From: Prevotella multiformis DSM 16608
Lineage (GTDB): Bacteria > Bacteroidota > Bacteroidia > Bacteroidales > Bacteroidaceae
Direction: 5' to 3'
Length of the DNA stretch: 64,000 nucleotides
Assembly: GCF_000191065.1 (NCBI RefSeq)
Contig: NZ_GL872282.1
Span: forward strand, 489,167 to 553,166
Under the pieces are notes generated by a model that worked only from the letters and a program-made list of their open reading frames with translations, was not told where the DNA came from and made no database searches. This document shows, piece after piece, positions 25,343 to 34,120 of this stretch; positions within the stretch are counted from its first letter, which is position 1; each line of letters begins with the position of its first letter. The translations under genes were made by a program, and so were the position numbers.

Positions 25343-27322
25343 TCAGAACTTGAAGAACTTGTCCACATCAACCGACAGGCCTACCATCAGGTTCGTGCCG
25401 TCTGTCAGCGGACAGTTCAGATAATAATACTCCGGCTTGTAGTTGAAGAGGTTGTCGAGGATGACGCTTGCCTTCACCGCCTTGCCGATGCGCTGTACCA
25501 GCGAGAGCTTGAAGAGGGCGTAGGCGGGATAGTGGATGGTGCGTATGCCCTTGGAGATGTCGTAGTAGTCCACGAACTCCTGGTTGTCTACCGCCGACAG
25601 GAAGCGGCCGTCGAGACCGATGTTCAATCCGTATGCCGTCGAGAACTGTCGGTCCCAGTCGATGTGACCCGTCATGGAGTGCTTGCGGGCCGGGATGTAC
25701 TGGTTGTTCACCGCATTGCTGTTCTTGTCCTTGGGCAGCCGCTCGTGCGTATAGGCGTAGGACAGGCGTGCCGTCAGTCCGTTCGGCCATCGTGCCTGTG
25801 CGGTGGCCTCTCCGCCGCTGACGGAGTAGTCGTCGAGGTTGAGATAGGGCAGATGGGGAATGCGGTCGGAGGGGTTCTTGTAGAACGGTGCGCCCGTGGC
25901 GATCTTGTCCCTGATCCGGTTGTAATAAGCAGCGAGGGTGAAGTTGTAGTGCCTGTGCGTATAGTCGGCCGAGAGGTTGAAGTTATGGCTCACTTCCGGC
26001 TTCAAGGCAGGATTGCCCTCAACAATCCATATCCCGGCCATGTCGAAGTTGTAATACTTCTCCTTCAGCGTCGGCGCACGGAAGCCCATGCCGTAGCTGG
26101 CACGGAAATTCAGGTTGCGTACGGGCTGGTAACGCACGCTCACCTTGGGTGTCAGGCGCGAGATGCGCCCGTCCGAGAAGTAGTCGTACCGCAGTGCGCC
26201 TACGGCTTCCCACTGCCGGCTGACGTTCCAGTCGTACTGTGCGAAGGCATCGAACGAATCCTGCCTGCGTGTCCGGTCCTCCAGATTCGTGTTGAAGAGA
26301 TAGTCGTGCATGTAATCCGCTCCCAGCGAAAGGACATCGTCGCTTCCGAAAGTGTGGTTGTAAAGCAGGCGGAGGCTGTTCTGCACATTCGAGTAGTCGC
26401 GGATGTCGAGCCGTGTGATGCGCTGGTAGTCCGACTTGTCGTACTGGTCGAAGGCGTAGGAGAGGTCGAGACTGTTGTGCGTGTCCGGTTTCCAGATGCC
26501 GCGCAGTCCGCCCGAGAAGTCACGGTAACGCTCCGGCGTCTCCGAGGTGCGGACAAGCTGGCGGTAGAAGTAGCCGGCACGCCCTGTCAGCGAGAGCTTC
26601 TCGCTGGGCCGGTAGGACAGCTGCTCCTTGAAGTTCCACGTCGCATCGCCGTAGATGGTGGCCACGACGCGGGTCACGGGGTTGTCTCCGTTGTGTACGT
26701 CGTAGTTGTCCGACCTGTTCCGGTTGACGGTCAGCAGGTTGCTCCATCTGCCCGCTCCCTGCTGCCATGACAGTCCGTAACGCTGCTCATGGTGACGGCC
26801 CAGGCGGGCGTTGAGGTTGAGGGCGAACGGACGGATGCCGTTCTTGGTGATGATGTTGATGACACCGCCGGCCGCATTCGAGCCGTAGAGTGCCGATGCC
26901 GCTCCCTTCACGATTTCGATGTGGTCGACATTGTCCATGCAGAGCCGTGAGAAGTCGACGTCGTCCATCGTCTCGCCGGCGAGCCGTTCGCCGTCCACGA
27001 GGATCAGCATGCTCTGTCCGCCGAATCCCGAGAAGTTCATGTGTACCTGCTGGTTCATGGCGTAGGAGAACTCCACACCTGGCAGGACCTGTTGAAGGAG
27101 GTCGCGCAGATTGGTGGCATCGGCCTTGGCGATGTCGGATGCCGTGATGAGCTTCGTCAGCACGGGGGTGTTGGCAAGCAGCTTCGGCGTGCGCGTACCC
27201 GTCACGACGACCTGCTCCATTTCGACGCATTTGTAGATGGAGTCGCCCGGCAGGTCTGCCCGCAGCGCAGCGGGGAACAGGCACGACAGTGCCGGCAGGA
27301 TAAAGACTGTTCGTTTCATCAT
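25343..27322 (-). CDS. hmuR: TonB-dependent heme receptor, HmuR-like
   Basis: An outer-membrane receptor of 659 residues: signal peptide (ending LRA), TonB-box region (EMEQVVVTGTRTP), plug (residues about 45-165, LVDGERLAGE, GAASALYGSNAAGGVINIITK) and barrel ending VDVDKFFKF. In the barrel the segment YGMGFRAPTLKEKY … EGNPALKPE matches the FRAP and NPxL boxes of bacterial heme receptors. The neighbouring HmuY homologue supports heme as the ligand. It lies 74 bp downstream of hmuY and is co-directional. Confidence 0.85.
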   Translation of the reverse strand: MMKRTVFILPALSCLFPAALRADLPGDSIYKCVEMEQVVVTGTRTPKLLANTPVLTKLITASDIAKADATNLRDLLQQVLPGVEFSYAMNQQVHMNFSGFGGQSMLILVDGERLAGETMDDVDFSRLCMDNVDHIEIVKGAASALYGSNAAGGVINIITKNGIRPFALNLNARLGRHHEQRYGLSWQQGAGRWSNLLTVNRNRSDNYDVHNGDNPVTRVVATIYGDATWNFKEQLSYRPSEKLSLTGRAGYFYRQLVRTSETPERYRDFSGGLRGIWKPDTHNSLDLSYAFDQYDKSDYQRITRLDIRDYSNVQNSLRLLYNHTFGSDDVLSLGADYMHDYLFNTNLEDRTRRQDSFDAFAQYDWNVSRQWEAVGALRYDYFSDGRISRLTPKVSVRYQPVRNLNFRASYGMGFRAPTLKEKYYNFDMAGIWIVEGNPALKPEVSHNFNLSADYTHRHYNFTLAAYYNRIRDKIATGAPFYKNPSDRIPHLPYLNLDDYSVSGGEATAQARWPNGLTARLSYAYTHERLPKDKNSNAVNNQYIPARKHSMTGHIDWDRQFSTAYGLNIGLDGRFLSAVDNQEFVDYYDISKGIRTIHYPAYALFKLSLVQRIGKAVKASVILDNLFNYKPEYYYLNCPLTDGTNLMVGLSVDVDKFFKF

Positions 27323-27396
27323 ATATCAGGAAGCCCACTGCCGTCTCCGCTTCTTCCGCTGGGGAATGACTGGAATGGAGGCCGGTCATGGGTAAT

Positions 27397-28188
27397 TTAA
27401 TACGGATACTTGTAATTGATCGTCAGCCAGCACTTGGCGCCTTCGGCGTTCATATAGTTCTCCAGCTGCACGGCGGCATAGTTGCCGTTCTTCATCCGGA
27501 TGATGAACACATGGCTGTTCATGGTGAAGGCCGGCGGCATGGGCGGTATGTCGAGCCGGAGCCAGGTGGAGAGCACCTTGTTGATCTTGATGCCCTGACA
27601 GCCGATCAGGCTCTGGAGCATCTGCGACTGGTCGGTCCACACCTCGTTCTCGCTCCATTCGTCGGGCTGGAAGGTCGCACCCAGGAAGTCGATGCTGCTC
27701 TTCGGCAGTTCGCTCATCGATTTGTAGTTGGTTTCCAGCACGGCTCCGCCGTTCGTCCGCACGTTGTTGCGGTGGAAGGCGATGCTCCACGACGGCGGCT
27801 CTTCCTGTGCATCGGCAGGCGTGAAGGAACGCTTCTCGTTGACCGAGATGCCCTTCCCGAAGACATCGAACCAGTAGGTGTAGATACCTGTCTGGCCGTC
27901 GCCTGCACCGCCCGACAGCGTCGTCGGGATGGGGAAATGGGCGAAGCGGGTCTGCGCCTTCAGCAGCCCTGCGGTGTCCTTCTGCTCTATGTACGTGCGC
28001 AGCGAGTCGAAGTCGACATAGTACCAGTCTTTCCAGCTGGTGGCATCGACGAGCAGCTGTCCCTCCGTGACGGTCGGAGTGGCCGGCACTTCATCGTAGA
28101 TACCGTCGAAAACGCCGTTGCAGGCTGTCGCCGTCAGTAGGACGGCAACGCCTGCAAGCGTGTCTAAGATATGTTTTCTGAGGTTCAT
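27397..28188 (-). CDS. hmuY: HmuY-family heme-binding lipoprotein
   Basis: This 263-residue lipoprotein (lipobox LTATAC, Cys 23) has the HmuY fold: SWKDWYYVDFDSL, FDVFGKGISVNEK, WSIAFHRNNVRTNGGA and a C-terminal KCWLTINYKYPY. HmuY takes heme from host proteins and hands it to HmuR, a pair established in Porphyromonas gingivalis. The P. gingivalis heme ligands are two His; here several Met and His (MPPAFTMNSHVF) are candidates, as in Prevotella homologues that use Met. The ligand choice is inference. Confidence 0.85.
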   Translation of the reverse strand: MNLRKHILDTLAGVAVLLTATACNGVFDGIYDEVPATPTVTEGQLLVDATSWKDWYYVDFDSLRTYIEQKDTAGLLKAQTRFAHFPIPTTLSGGAGDGQTGIYTYWFDVFGKGISVNEKRSFTPADAQEEPPSWSIAFHRNNVRTNGGAVLETNYKSMSELPKSSIDFLGATFQPDEWSENEVWTDQSQMLQSLIGCQGIKINKVLSTWLRLDIPPMPPAFTMNSHVFIIRMKNGNYAAVQLENYMNAEGAKCWLTINYKYPY

Positions 28189-28206
28189 GTCTCCCTCTTT
28201 ATGCGG

Positions 28207-28800
28207 TTACTGCTTTGTGCCGGTAAATGTGCCTGAAATCTGGAAAGGCATTTTCCCCATCTGGTAGGTGTTGCTTACTGTCAGTTTCCCGTCAGCGCCT
28301 TTGGTAATAGTGACCTTGCAGATTTCATTGTCAAATGTATATTCCTTGTCGCTGATCACCGTTCCATTGTCATTCTTGATGATAAGGTGGAATTTGATGT
28401 TGTCGTCCTTGTAGGCCTTGATGAAAGCTTTCTTGCTCTCGTCATAAGGAATCTTGCTGATGGTGTAAGAACTCAAAGTGAGGTTGCCCATCACGGTTTT
28501 CTTGAAGGTTTCCTCCGGAACTGTCAGATTGACGGTACCGTCTGCATTGGCAGTTACCTTGTAGGTAACGGCTTCAGAAGAAGTATATGAGAACAATCCA
28601 CCCACACTTATTTTGTCTTCCCCCTTGTAGCTCCCGGCGAAATTGTCTGTCAGGGATGCCGGTACGAACTGTACGTTTGTGATTTCGCTTGCCTGGAATG
28701 TCACCTGTGTGCCGTCAGCCTTGTTGATGACAACCTTCTGTGCCTGTACGGCTGCGGTACTCAAAAGCGATACGATTGCTAAAGTAAAGAACTTCTTCAT
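28207..28800 (-). CDS. Exported calycin-like protein
   Basis: It has a signal peptide (residues 1-20, ending VQAQ). A short segment follows (VVINKADGTQVTFQASEITN) that also occurs in many Bacteroidota adhesin-like proteins. The rest is a ~150-residue beta-barrel-like domain of the calycin/lipocalin kind (DNFAGSYKGEDKI … FQISGTFTG). Such domains bind small hydrophobic ligands. Its place directly before hmuY suggests heme or porphyrin binding outside the cell, but no heme ligand is obvious. It overlaps the upstream gene by 4 bp. Confidence 0.7.
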   Translation of the reverse strand: MKKFFTLAIVSLLSTAAVQAQKVVINKADGTQVTFQASEITNVQFVPASLTDNFAGSYKGEDKISVGGLFSYTSSEAVTYKVTANADGTVNLTVPEETFKKTVMGNLTLSSYTISKIPYDESKKAFIKAYKDDNIKFHLIIKNDNGTVISDKEYTFDNEICKVTITKGADGKLTVSNTYQMGKMPFQISGTFTGTKQ

Positions 28801-29279
28801 TTATTGATAAATTTAAATGTCTTGTTTGATGATTTTACGATGAACACACCGGTCTGTCCGTTGAGAGGAGCCTCTACGGAGCCGCTCTGGCTCACACGGG
28901 CGCTGCTTACGAGCTGTCCGTTGACGGTGTAGACTTCCACACGGCTGCCCGGCTTCAGGCCTTCTCCTCTTATGGAAGAACTGCTGAACGAAAAGACGGC
29001 ATGGGTCTCTTCACCGCCGGCGGTGCTGATGCCGGTGGGCTGTTCGGCGAACTCGAAGGTCACCATGTCTGCCAAAGGATATTCCACCGTCTGGCTGCCG
29101 GCTTTCAGGACGAGCTTGTCGGCCGCAAAGGTGACGGTCGGCTTCTCGGAGAGGGCAAAGGTCGTGGCCGCACCCGCTTTGTCAGTCACCTTCACATAGT
29201 CGGCCGCGGCGGCAGAGACTGTCCCCGCCGATAGCAGCAGCGTGACGGCGAATGTCCGGAATAAATTTTTAAATCTCAT
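28797..29279 (-). CDS. Small exported protein with C-terminal sorting tail, first gene of the heme operon
   Basis: A 160-residue protein with a signal peptide (ending SAAAA), a domain that repeats the motif of the next gene (YVKVTDKAGAATTFALSE … VTFEFAEQ) and a tail of the type IX kind (SRVEVYTVNGQLV … TGVFIVK). I chose ATG 29279. The longer frame from 29381 starts upstream of the -7 box (29316-29323), so it cannot be the normal start. Function unknown; it may display or anchor partners at the surface. Confidence 0.7.
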   Translation of the reverse strand: MRFKNLFRTFAVTLLLSAGTVSAAAADYVKVTDKAGAATTFALSEKPTVTFAADKLVLKAGSQTVEYPLADMVTFEFAEQPTGISTAGGEETHAVFSFSSSSIRGEGLKPGSRVEVYTVNGQLVSSARVSQSGSVEAPLNGQTGVFIVKSSNKTFKFINK

Positions 29280-29315
29280 GTTTCTGATTCTGTTTATTAA
29301 ATTTAAACTCAGCTG

Positions 29316-29323
29316 CAAAGTTA
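29316..29323 (-). promoter_or_regulatory. -7 box of the heme operon
   Basis: Minus-strand TAACTTTG fits TAnnTTTG, with a weak TTG 19-20 bp upstream. The leader would be about 30 bases. I see no convincing Fur box beside it. Confidence 0.5.
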
Positions 29324-29659
29324 TCAGAAATCGGTCAACGGCACAATACCCATTTGTTATGATTTTATTCCGTGTGGGCATTCCGGTCTATACCCATCAT
29401 GACCATCCTCTCCGTCTGTCAGCATGGCTTTTGATGCTGTTTGAATCCCACTGACAGTCAAAGGATTACGATACTGCCTTGAAAAGGTGCTTAGTTGCAT
29501 TGCAGAAGGGCGTTACTTGCCATGCAAGTAACGCCCTTCTGGCCCTCAATTAAGCCTTGTCTGAAAATCATCCGGGGCTTGTCTGTTTTTCGGCTCTGGT
29601 CTGCCTGTCTCCCGGGTGGCTGATCTGTGCGGACAAGGGAGCGGACCTCAGCCCCCTTA
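29324..29659. other. Intergenic stretch with repeat-related hairpin
   Basis: It contains the hairpin at 29503-29541 and no gene. Confidence 0.5.
29481..29556. repeat. Small hairpin element related to the core of the long repeat
   Basis: GAAAAGGTGCTTAGTTGCAT and AGAAGGGCGTT resemble the core of repeat copies A-C (AAAAGGTGCTTGATTGGA, AAAAGGGCGTT). Here the element forms a perfect 18-bp stem, CAGAAGGGCGTTACTTGC (29503-29520) and its complement (29524-29541), with a 3-base loop. No T run follows. Confidence 0.65.
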
Positions 29660-29692
29660 AAACGAGAAAACCGCAGGACGGAAGTCCTGCGG
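29660..29692 (-). terminator. Terminator of the small lipoprotein gene
   Basis: On the minus strand CCGCAGGAC, loop TTCC, GTCCTGCGG is followed by TTTTCTCGTTTT. It lies 32 bp after the stop. Confidence 0.85.
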
Positions 29693-29724
29693 CCAATTTC
29701 TCTCTTTTTCTGTTCGTTCTGTGC

Positions 29725-29913
29725 TTACTTGGCAACAGAGTCTGCAGCAGCGCTATCCATAGGAGCGGCAGCTGAGTCCTGAGACAGGCTGTCAGAATCC
29801 TGCTGAACTGAATCTGCAGTAGAGTCAGCGTTCTGAGCTGGCTTAGAGTTGTTACCACAAGATGCGAAAGAGATAGCTGCTACAGCTACGAGTGCTAAAA
29901 CTAATTTCTTCAT
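29725..29913 (-). CDS. Small Ala/Asp/Ser-rich lipoprotein
   Basis: A 62-residue protein with a lipoprotein signal (lipobox FASC, Cys 19) and then a low-complexity acidic chain of DSA/ADS repeats without hydrophobic core. Similar tiny lipoproteins are common in Prevotellaceae and their role is unknown; they may coat the outer membrane. It has its own -7 box and terminator, so it is a free-standing gene. Confidence 0.75.
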   Translation of the reverse strand: MKKLVLALVAVAAISFASCGNNSKPAQNADSTADSVQQDSDSLSQDSAAAPMDSAAADSVAK

Positions 29914-29964
29914 TTTCTTTGCTTTTTAAATCTGTAAAACAATCATTTGTTTGTTAAAACGATG

Positions 29965-29972
29965 CAAAGGTA
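29965..29972 (-). promoter_or_regulatory. -7 box of the small lipoprotein gene
   Basis: Minus-strand TACCTTTG lies about 50 bp upstream of the ATG. A good TTTG at the -33 distance is missing. Confidence 0.5.
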
Positions 29973-30214
29973 AGTATTTTTTTTATTCGGCAATCATTTT
30001 TTAAGTACTTTTTTTATCTGCTTTTGTAACAAATATACAATATACTGATAATCAGCATGATATAGACTTTAAACAAATGTTAAAGTTCTTGGTGTGTGCC
30101 TGCACAACTCCGAAATCACCCGTTTTATACCATATATACCGATTCCCCGGACAGGCCGGAAAGCCGCCGCCTGTACCCTCCCCTCCCTCCTGAAGGCGCA
30201 AACGGAGGCTTTTC
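29973..30214. other. Divergent intergenic region before mtaB
   Basis: AT-rich on the left and GC-rich in the middle. Beyond the promoters of the two flanking genes I see nothing. Confidence 0.4.
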
Positions 30215-30246
30215 TTTGGTTTTGTCTTCATTTTACCGTAACTTTG
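30215..30246 (+). promoter_or_regulatory. Promoter of mtaB, 8 bases before the start codon
   Basis: TTTG (30215-30218), 20 bp, TAACTTTG (30239-30246): a full consensus match. ATG 30255 follows at once, so the message should have a leader of only a few bases. This also fixes the start codon, because the longer frame from 30096 begins upstream of the promoter. Confidence 0.8.
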
Positions 30247-30254
30247 CACACAAT

Positions 30255-31607
30255 ATGATCGATACAGCAGCATTCCAGGGCAAGACGGCCCGTTTCTATA
30301 CATTAGGGTGCAAACTCAACTTCTCGGAGACGAGCACCTTCGCGCGTACCTTATATAATATGGGCGTGCGGGAGGCGAAGAAAGGCGAACAGGCAGACAT
30401 CTGTCTGATCAACACCTGTTCGGTTACGGAGGTCGCCGACCACAAATGCCGGCAGGTCATCCACAGGATGGTACGCCAGAATCCCGGTGCGTTCGTCATC
30501 GTGACAGGCTGCTACGCCCAGCTGGAGAGTGCCGCCGTAGCCGGGATAGAGGGTGTCGACCTGGTGCTGGGGAGCAACGAGAAGGCCGACCTCATACAGT
30601 ACCTCAGCGATGCCTGGAACAAGGTGGAGGCGGGGAAAGAAACGACGGAAGGACAGGCAGAGTACCACTCGGTCAGGACGAAGGACATCAGGAGTTTCCA
30701 GGCGAGCTGCTCCCGGGGCAACCGCACCCGCTACTTCCTGAAGGTGCAGGACGGCTGCAACTACTTCTGCACCTACTGCACGATCCCCTATGCCAGGGGC
30801 TTCTCGCGCAACCCGACGATCGCCTCGCTTGTCAGCCAGGCGGAAGAGGCGGCACGTGAGGGCGGCAAGGAAATCGTCCTGACAGGCGTGAACATCGGCG
30901 ACTTCGGCGAGACAACCGGGGAAAGTTTCCTCGACCTCGTCAAGGCACTGGACAGAGTAGAGGGCATCCGGCGGTTCCGCATCAGTTCGCTGGAACCCGA
31001 CCTGATCGATGACGACCTGATCGCCTACTGCGCACGGTCGCGTGCCTTCATGCCCCATTTCCACATTCCGCTCCAGAGCGGTTCTGACGAGGTGCTGAAA
31101 CTGATGCACCGCCGTTACGACACCGCACTCTTCGCCCACAAGATACGGTTCATCAAGGAAATGATGCCCGATGCCTTCATCGGCGTGGATGTCATGGTGG
31201 GCTCACGGGGCGAGCGTCCGGAGTATTTCGAGGACTGCTACCGCTTCCTCGACTCCCTGCCGGTCACCCAGCTCCATGTCTTCCCTTATTCCGAGCGTCC
31301 CGGTACGTCGGCGCTTTCCATTCCCTACGTGGTGGACGACCGTGAGAAGAAGCGCCGTGCCCACAGACTCCTGAAGCTCTCCGACGAGAAGACACGGGCC
31401 TTCTATGCCGCCCGCATCGGACAGGAGGCGGACGTGCTCTTCGAGAAGGCGGCGCGCGGGAAGGCCATGCACGGCTTCACGGACAACTACATACGGGTGG
31501 AGCTGCCGCCCGGCCAGGCCCGGGAGGAATACGACAACCAGATTGTCCGTGTGCGGCTGGGGGGCTTCAACTTCGACCAAAGCTCACTAAAAGCAGAACT
31601 CTTATGA
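30255..31607 (+). CDS. mtaB: tRNA t6A37 methylthiotransferase MtaB
   Basis: A radical-SAM enzyme that turns t6A at tRNA position 37 into ms2t6A. The 450-residue protein has the methylthiotransferase N-terminal domain with three cluster cysteines (LGCKLNFSE, NTCSVTEVAD, VTGCYAQ), the radical-SAM motif GCNYFCTYCTIPYARG (near residue 160) and a short C-terminal TRAM-like part. The family member is chosen by CKLNFSE and by overall length. It overlaps the glycosyltransferase gene by 4 bp. Confidence 0.93.
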   Translation: MIDTAAFQGKTARFYTLGCKLNFSETSTFARTLYNMGVREAKKGEQADICLINTCSVTEVADHKCRQVIHRMVRQNPGAFVIVTGCYAQLESAAVAGIEGVDLVLGSNEKADLIQYLSDAWNKVEAGKETTEGQAEYHSVRTKDIRSFQASCSRGNRTRYFLKVQDGCNYFCTYCTIPYARGFSRNPTIASLVSQAEEAAREGGKEIVLTGVNIGDFGETTGESFLDLVKALDRVEGIRRFRISSLEPDLIDDDLIAYCARSRAFMPHFHIPLQSGSDEVLKLMHRRYDTALFAHKIRFIKEMMPDAFIGVDVMVGSRGERPEYFEDCYRFLDSLPVTQLHVFPYSERPGTSALSIPYVVDDREKKRRAHRLLKLSDEKTRAFYAARIGQEADVLFEKAARGKAMHGFTDNYIRVELPPGQAREEYDNQIVRVRLGGFNFDQSSLKAELL

Positions 31608-32644
31608 AAACTGCAATCGTCATACTGAACTGGAACGGCCGCTCCATGATGGAGCGGTACCTTCCTTCCGTGGTGGAGTTCTCACGCGGAGAAGCGGAAG
31701 TCATCATCGCCGACAACGCCTCGACAGACGGCTCCGTGGCATGGCTGCACGCACAGTACCCCCGCCTGCGGGTCATTCCGTTAGACCGCAACTACGGCTT
31801 CGCCGAAGGCTACAACCGTGCGCTCAGACAGGTGGAGAGCGAGTACTACGTACTGCTGAACAGTGACGTGGAGGTGACGCATCACTGGCTGACGCCGCTG
31901 ATCGAGGAAATGGATGCCCATGAGGACATCGCCGCCTGCCAGCCGAAACTGCTCTCCATGGCAGACCGGGATGCCTTCGAGTATGCCGGCGCGTCGGGCG
32001 GATTCCTCGACCGCTACGGCTACCCCTTCTGCCGCGGGCGCATCTTCGACACGGTCGAGGATGACAACGGACAGTATGACAACAACGAGGAAATCCTCTG
32101 GGCGACAGGTGCCTGCATGATGATACGTGCCCGGGACTACTGGGAAGCGGGCGGACTGGACGGCCGCTTCTTTGCCCACAATGAAGAGATTGACCTCTGC
32201 TGGCGGCTGCACCGGATGGGGAAACGTATCTTCTGCTTCCCGGAGAGCTTTGTCTATCATGTGGGAGGGGGGACGCTGCCGAAGTCGAATCCGCGCAAGA
32301 CTTTCCTCAACTTCCGCAACAACCTGACGATGCTGTGGAAGAACCTGCCCGAGGACGAGCTGCGCCATGTGATGCGGGTGCGCTGGTTCCTCGACTATCT
32401 GGCGGCTTTCCAGACACTCATCATGAACGGAAACTGGGGCGACTGCAAGGCAATCTTCTCTGCACGCCGTGCCTTCAGGCGGTGGCGGCATGAGTTTGAG
32501 CGGATGCCGGAAACGGCTGTCCCGGCAGCTCCGGAGAACACGGGACGCATGGCGGACTGCACGCAGGACGGCCGCAAGAAGTATGCTGTCCTCTGGCAGT
32601 ATTATGCGAAAGGGCGGCGGCACTTCAGTACACTGTCCGACTGA
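31604..32644 (+). CDS. Family 2 glycosyltransferase
   Basis: This 346-residue protein has a GT-A fold with VILNWNG at the start, ADNASTDGS, the metal-binding motif LNSDVEV and GGLDGRFFAHNEEIDLCWR. It is of the rhamnosyl/glycosyl transferase type that builds surface glycans, working at the cytoplasmic face of the inner membrane. The sugar cannot be read from sequence. Its ATGA overlap with mtaB implies one message, although the functions look unrelated. Confidence 0.88.
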   Translation: MKTAIVILNWNGRSMMERYLPSVVEFSRGEAEVIIADNASTDGSVAWLHAQYPRLRVIPLDRNYGFAEGYNRALRQVESEYYVLLNSDVEVTHHWLTPLIEEMDAHEDIAACQPKLLSMADRDAFEYAGASGGFLDRYGYPFCRGRIFDTVEDDNGQYDNNEEILWATGACMMIRARDYWEAGGLDGRFFAHNEEIDLCWRLHRMGKRIFCFPESFVYHVGGGTLPKSNPRKTFLNFRNNLTMLWKNLPEDELRHVMRVRWFLDYLAAFQTLIMNGNWGDCKAIFSARRAFRRWRHEFERMPETAVPAAPENTGRMADCTQDGRKKYAVLWQYYAKGRRHFSTLSD

Positions 32645-32689
32645 AGGAGGGGCTTTCTCCGGCTGAATTTTAACTTTTTTAGCAAAACG

Positions 32690-32721
32690 CTTGCATCTGA
32701 AAATACTTTTTATTAATTTTG
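32690..32721 (+). promoter_or_regulatory. Promoter of the GldB-like gene
   Basis: CTTG (32690-32693), 20 bp, TAATTTTG (32714-32721). The leader is about 25-30 bases. Confidence 0.55.
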
Positions 32722-32752
32722 CAAACAACACTCAAATATTGTAAAACGATCC

Positions 32753-33565
32753 GTGAGGCATCTCTATTACATATTGCCACTTGTCCTGTTCATCTGTTTC
32801 GGCTGCCAGTTCAAGCTCCCTTCCGACAACGAGAATGGCAATTCTCTGCTGCTGGAGGTAGACCGCTACGACCGGCTGGAGTACCGTTACCTCACGACAG
32901 GCGACTTCTCGGCTCTGCAGCAGATGAACACGGAATATCCGATAGAGACCCGTACACTGATAGAGGATGTGGTGAAGATCGGCGAGATCACGGATCCTGA
33001 CATCAACTCGAAGTTCCTGAAGTTCTACCAGGACACCACGCTCCAGTCGATGATCGCCGCAGTGGAATCGGAATATGCCAACACGGGCGACCTCGACCAC
33101 CAGCTGAGCACCGCCTTCAACCGGCTGAAACAGCTGCTGCCTGACATTGAAGTGCCGAAGGTCTATACACAGATCTCCGCCCTGGACCAGAGCATCGTAG
33201 TGGGAAACGGGACGATCGGCATCTCGCTCGACAAGTACCTCGGTCCTGATTATCCGCTGTATGCCAGATACTATTCCCCCTCGCAGCGCAAGCAGATGTC
33301 ACGCGAATACATCCTCCCGGACTGCCTGACCTTCTACCTCATGAGCATCTACCCTCTGCAGCGCTTCGAGACGCGGCCGCAGCTGGAACGCGACCTGCAC
33401 ATCGGGAAGATACAGTGGATCGTCAACCAGGTGATGACGAGACGCATCTACCACAGCCGGTACGAAGAGGCGGTGGAGACATTCATGAAACAGAACCCGA
33501 AGACGACGTATGAGGATCTGCTCCGCATGACGGACTTCTCCCGTTTCAAGGTGCAGGAGAACTGA
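32753..33565 (+). CDS. GldB-like lipoprotein
   Basis: A 270-residue lipoprotein (lipobox ICFGC, Cys 18) that starts with GTG; no ATG precedes the signal. The middle, VVGNGTIGISLDKYLGPDYPLY, and the end, GKIQWIVNQVM … FMKQNPKTTYEDLL, resemble the gliding-motility lipoprotein GldB and its zincin-like relatives. In non-gliding Prevotellaceae such proteins persist and may serve type IX export or cell-surface assembly. The assignment rests on these motifs only. Confidence 0.65.
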   Translation: MRHLYYILPLVLFICFGCQFKLPSDNENGNSLLLEVDRYDRLEYRYLTTGDFSALQQMNTEYPIETRTLIEDVVKIGEITDPDINSKFLKFYQDTTLQSMIAAVESEYANTGDLDHQLSTAFNRLKQLLPDIEVPKVYTQISALDQSIVVGNGTIGISLDKYLGPDYPLYARYYSPSQRKQMSREYILPDCLTFYLMSIYPLQRFETRPQLERDLHIGKIQWIVNQVMTRRIYHSRYEEAVETFMKQNPKTTYEDLLRMTDFSRFKVQEN

Positions 33566-34120
33566 ATCCTTCCATCCGGCATGAACCGACGGCTTCCTCC
33601 GCACTGCCGGAAGACGGCCGACACCGGGGCGGCACAAGAAAAGAAAGAGGATGACAGAAAAAAACAGCAACAGAAGATGCGGACGCACATTCTGTTACTG
33701 CCTGACACACAAGAAGCTTTCACATCACAGAAAACCGGGTGAAAGCGCATGAAAAACAATTATGGCCGGCAAGATCCCAACAGCAGGAACCGCCATGTGC
33801 GATTTTCCCTCCGGCAGGCTGTTTCCTATGGTTTCAGGGAAAACAAGCTATCCGATTCATCCGACAGGCCGCACCGGCTTCCGGCAGCACGGCACTTTCA
33901 CGGCAGGCGAACAGCCTTCCGGCATCCCGTCGCATCCGTGCCGGCCGTCAACACGCCCTGTGTTCTCCGTCCGCACAGCCGGTGCCAAGCACCGGCACAC
34001 TGCTGACGACAGGAGAGACGGCTCTCCCCCGTCGCAGGGCTGCCGGCCGGCCGATACGGGAAACGTTTCCCGGACAGCCGGCCCATAGCCCCCCAACGCC
34101 CCGAGGACGGAAGAGGGGGG
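33566..34120. other. GC-rich intergenic region without a gene
   Basis: The stretch lies between converging genes. Several frames are open only because of the high GC content. A short perfect hairpin (GCCGGTGC, CAA, GCACCGGC; 33978-33996) and the palindrome GGGAAACGTTTCCC near 34060 are the only ordered elements I see. Confidence 0.5.
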
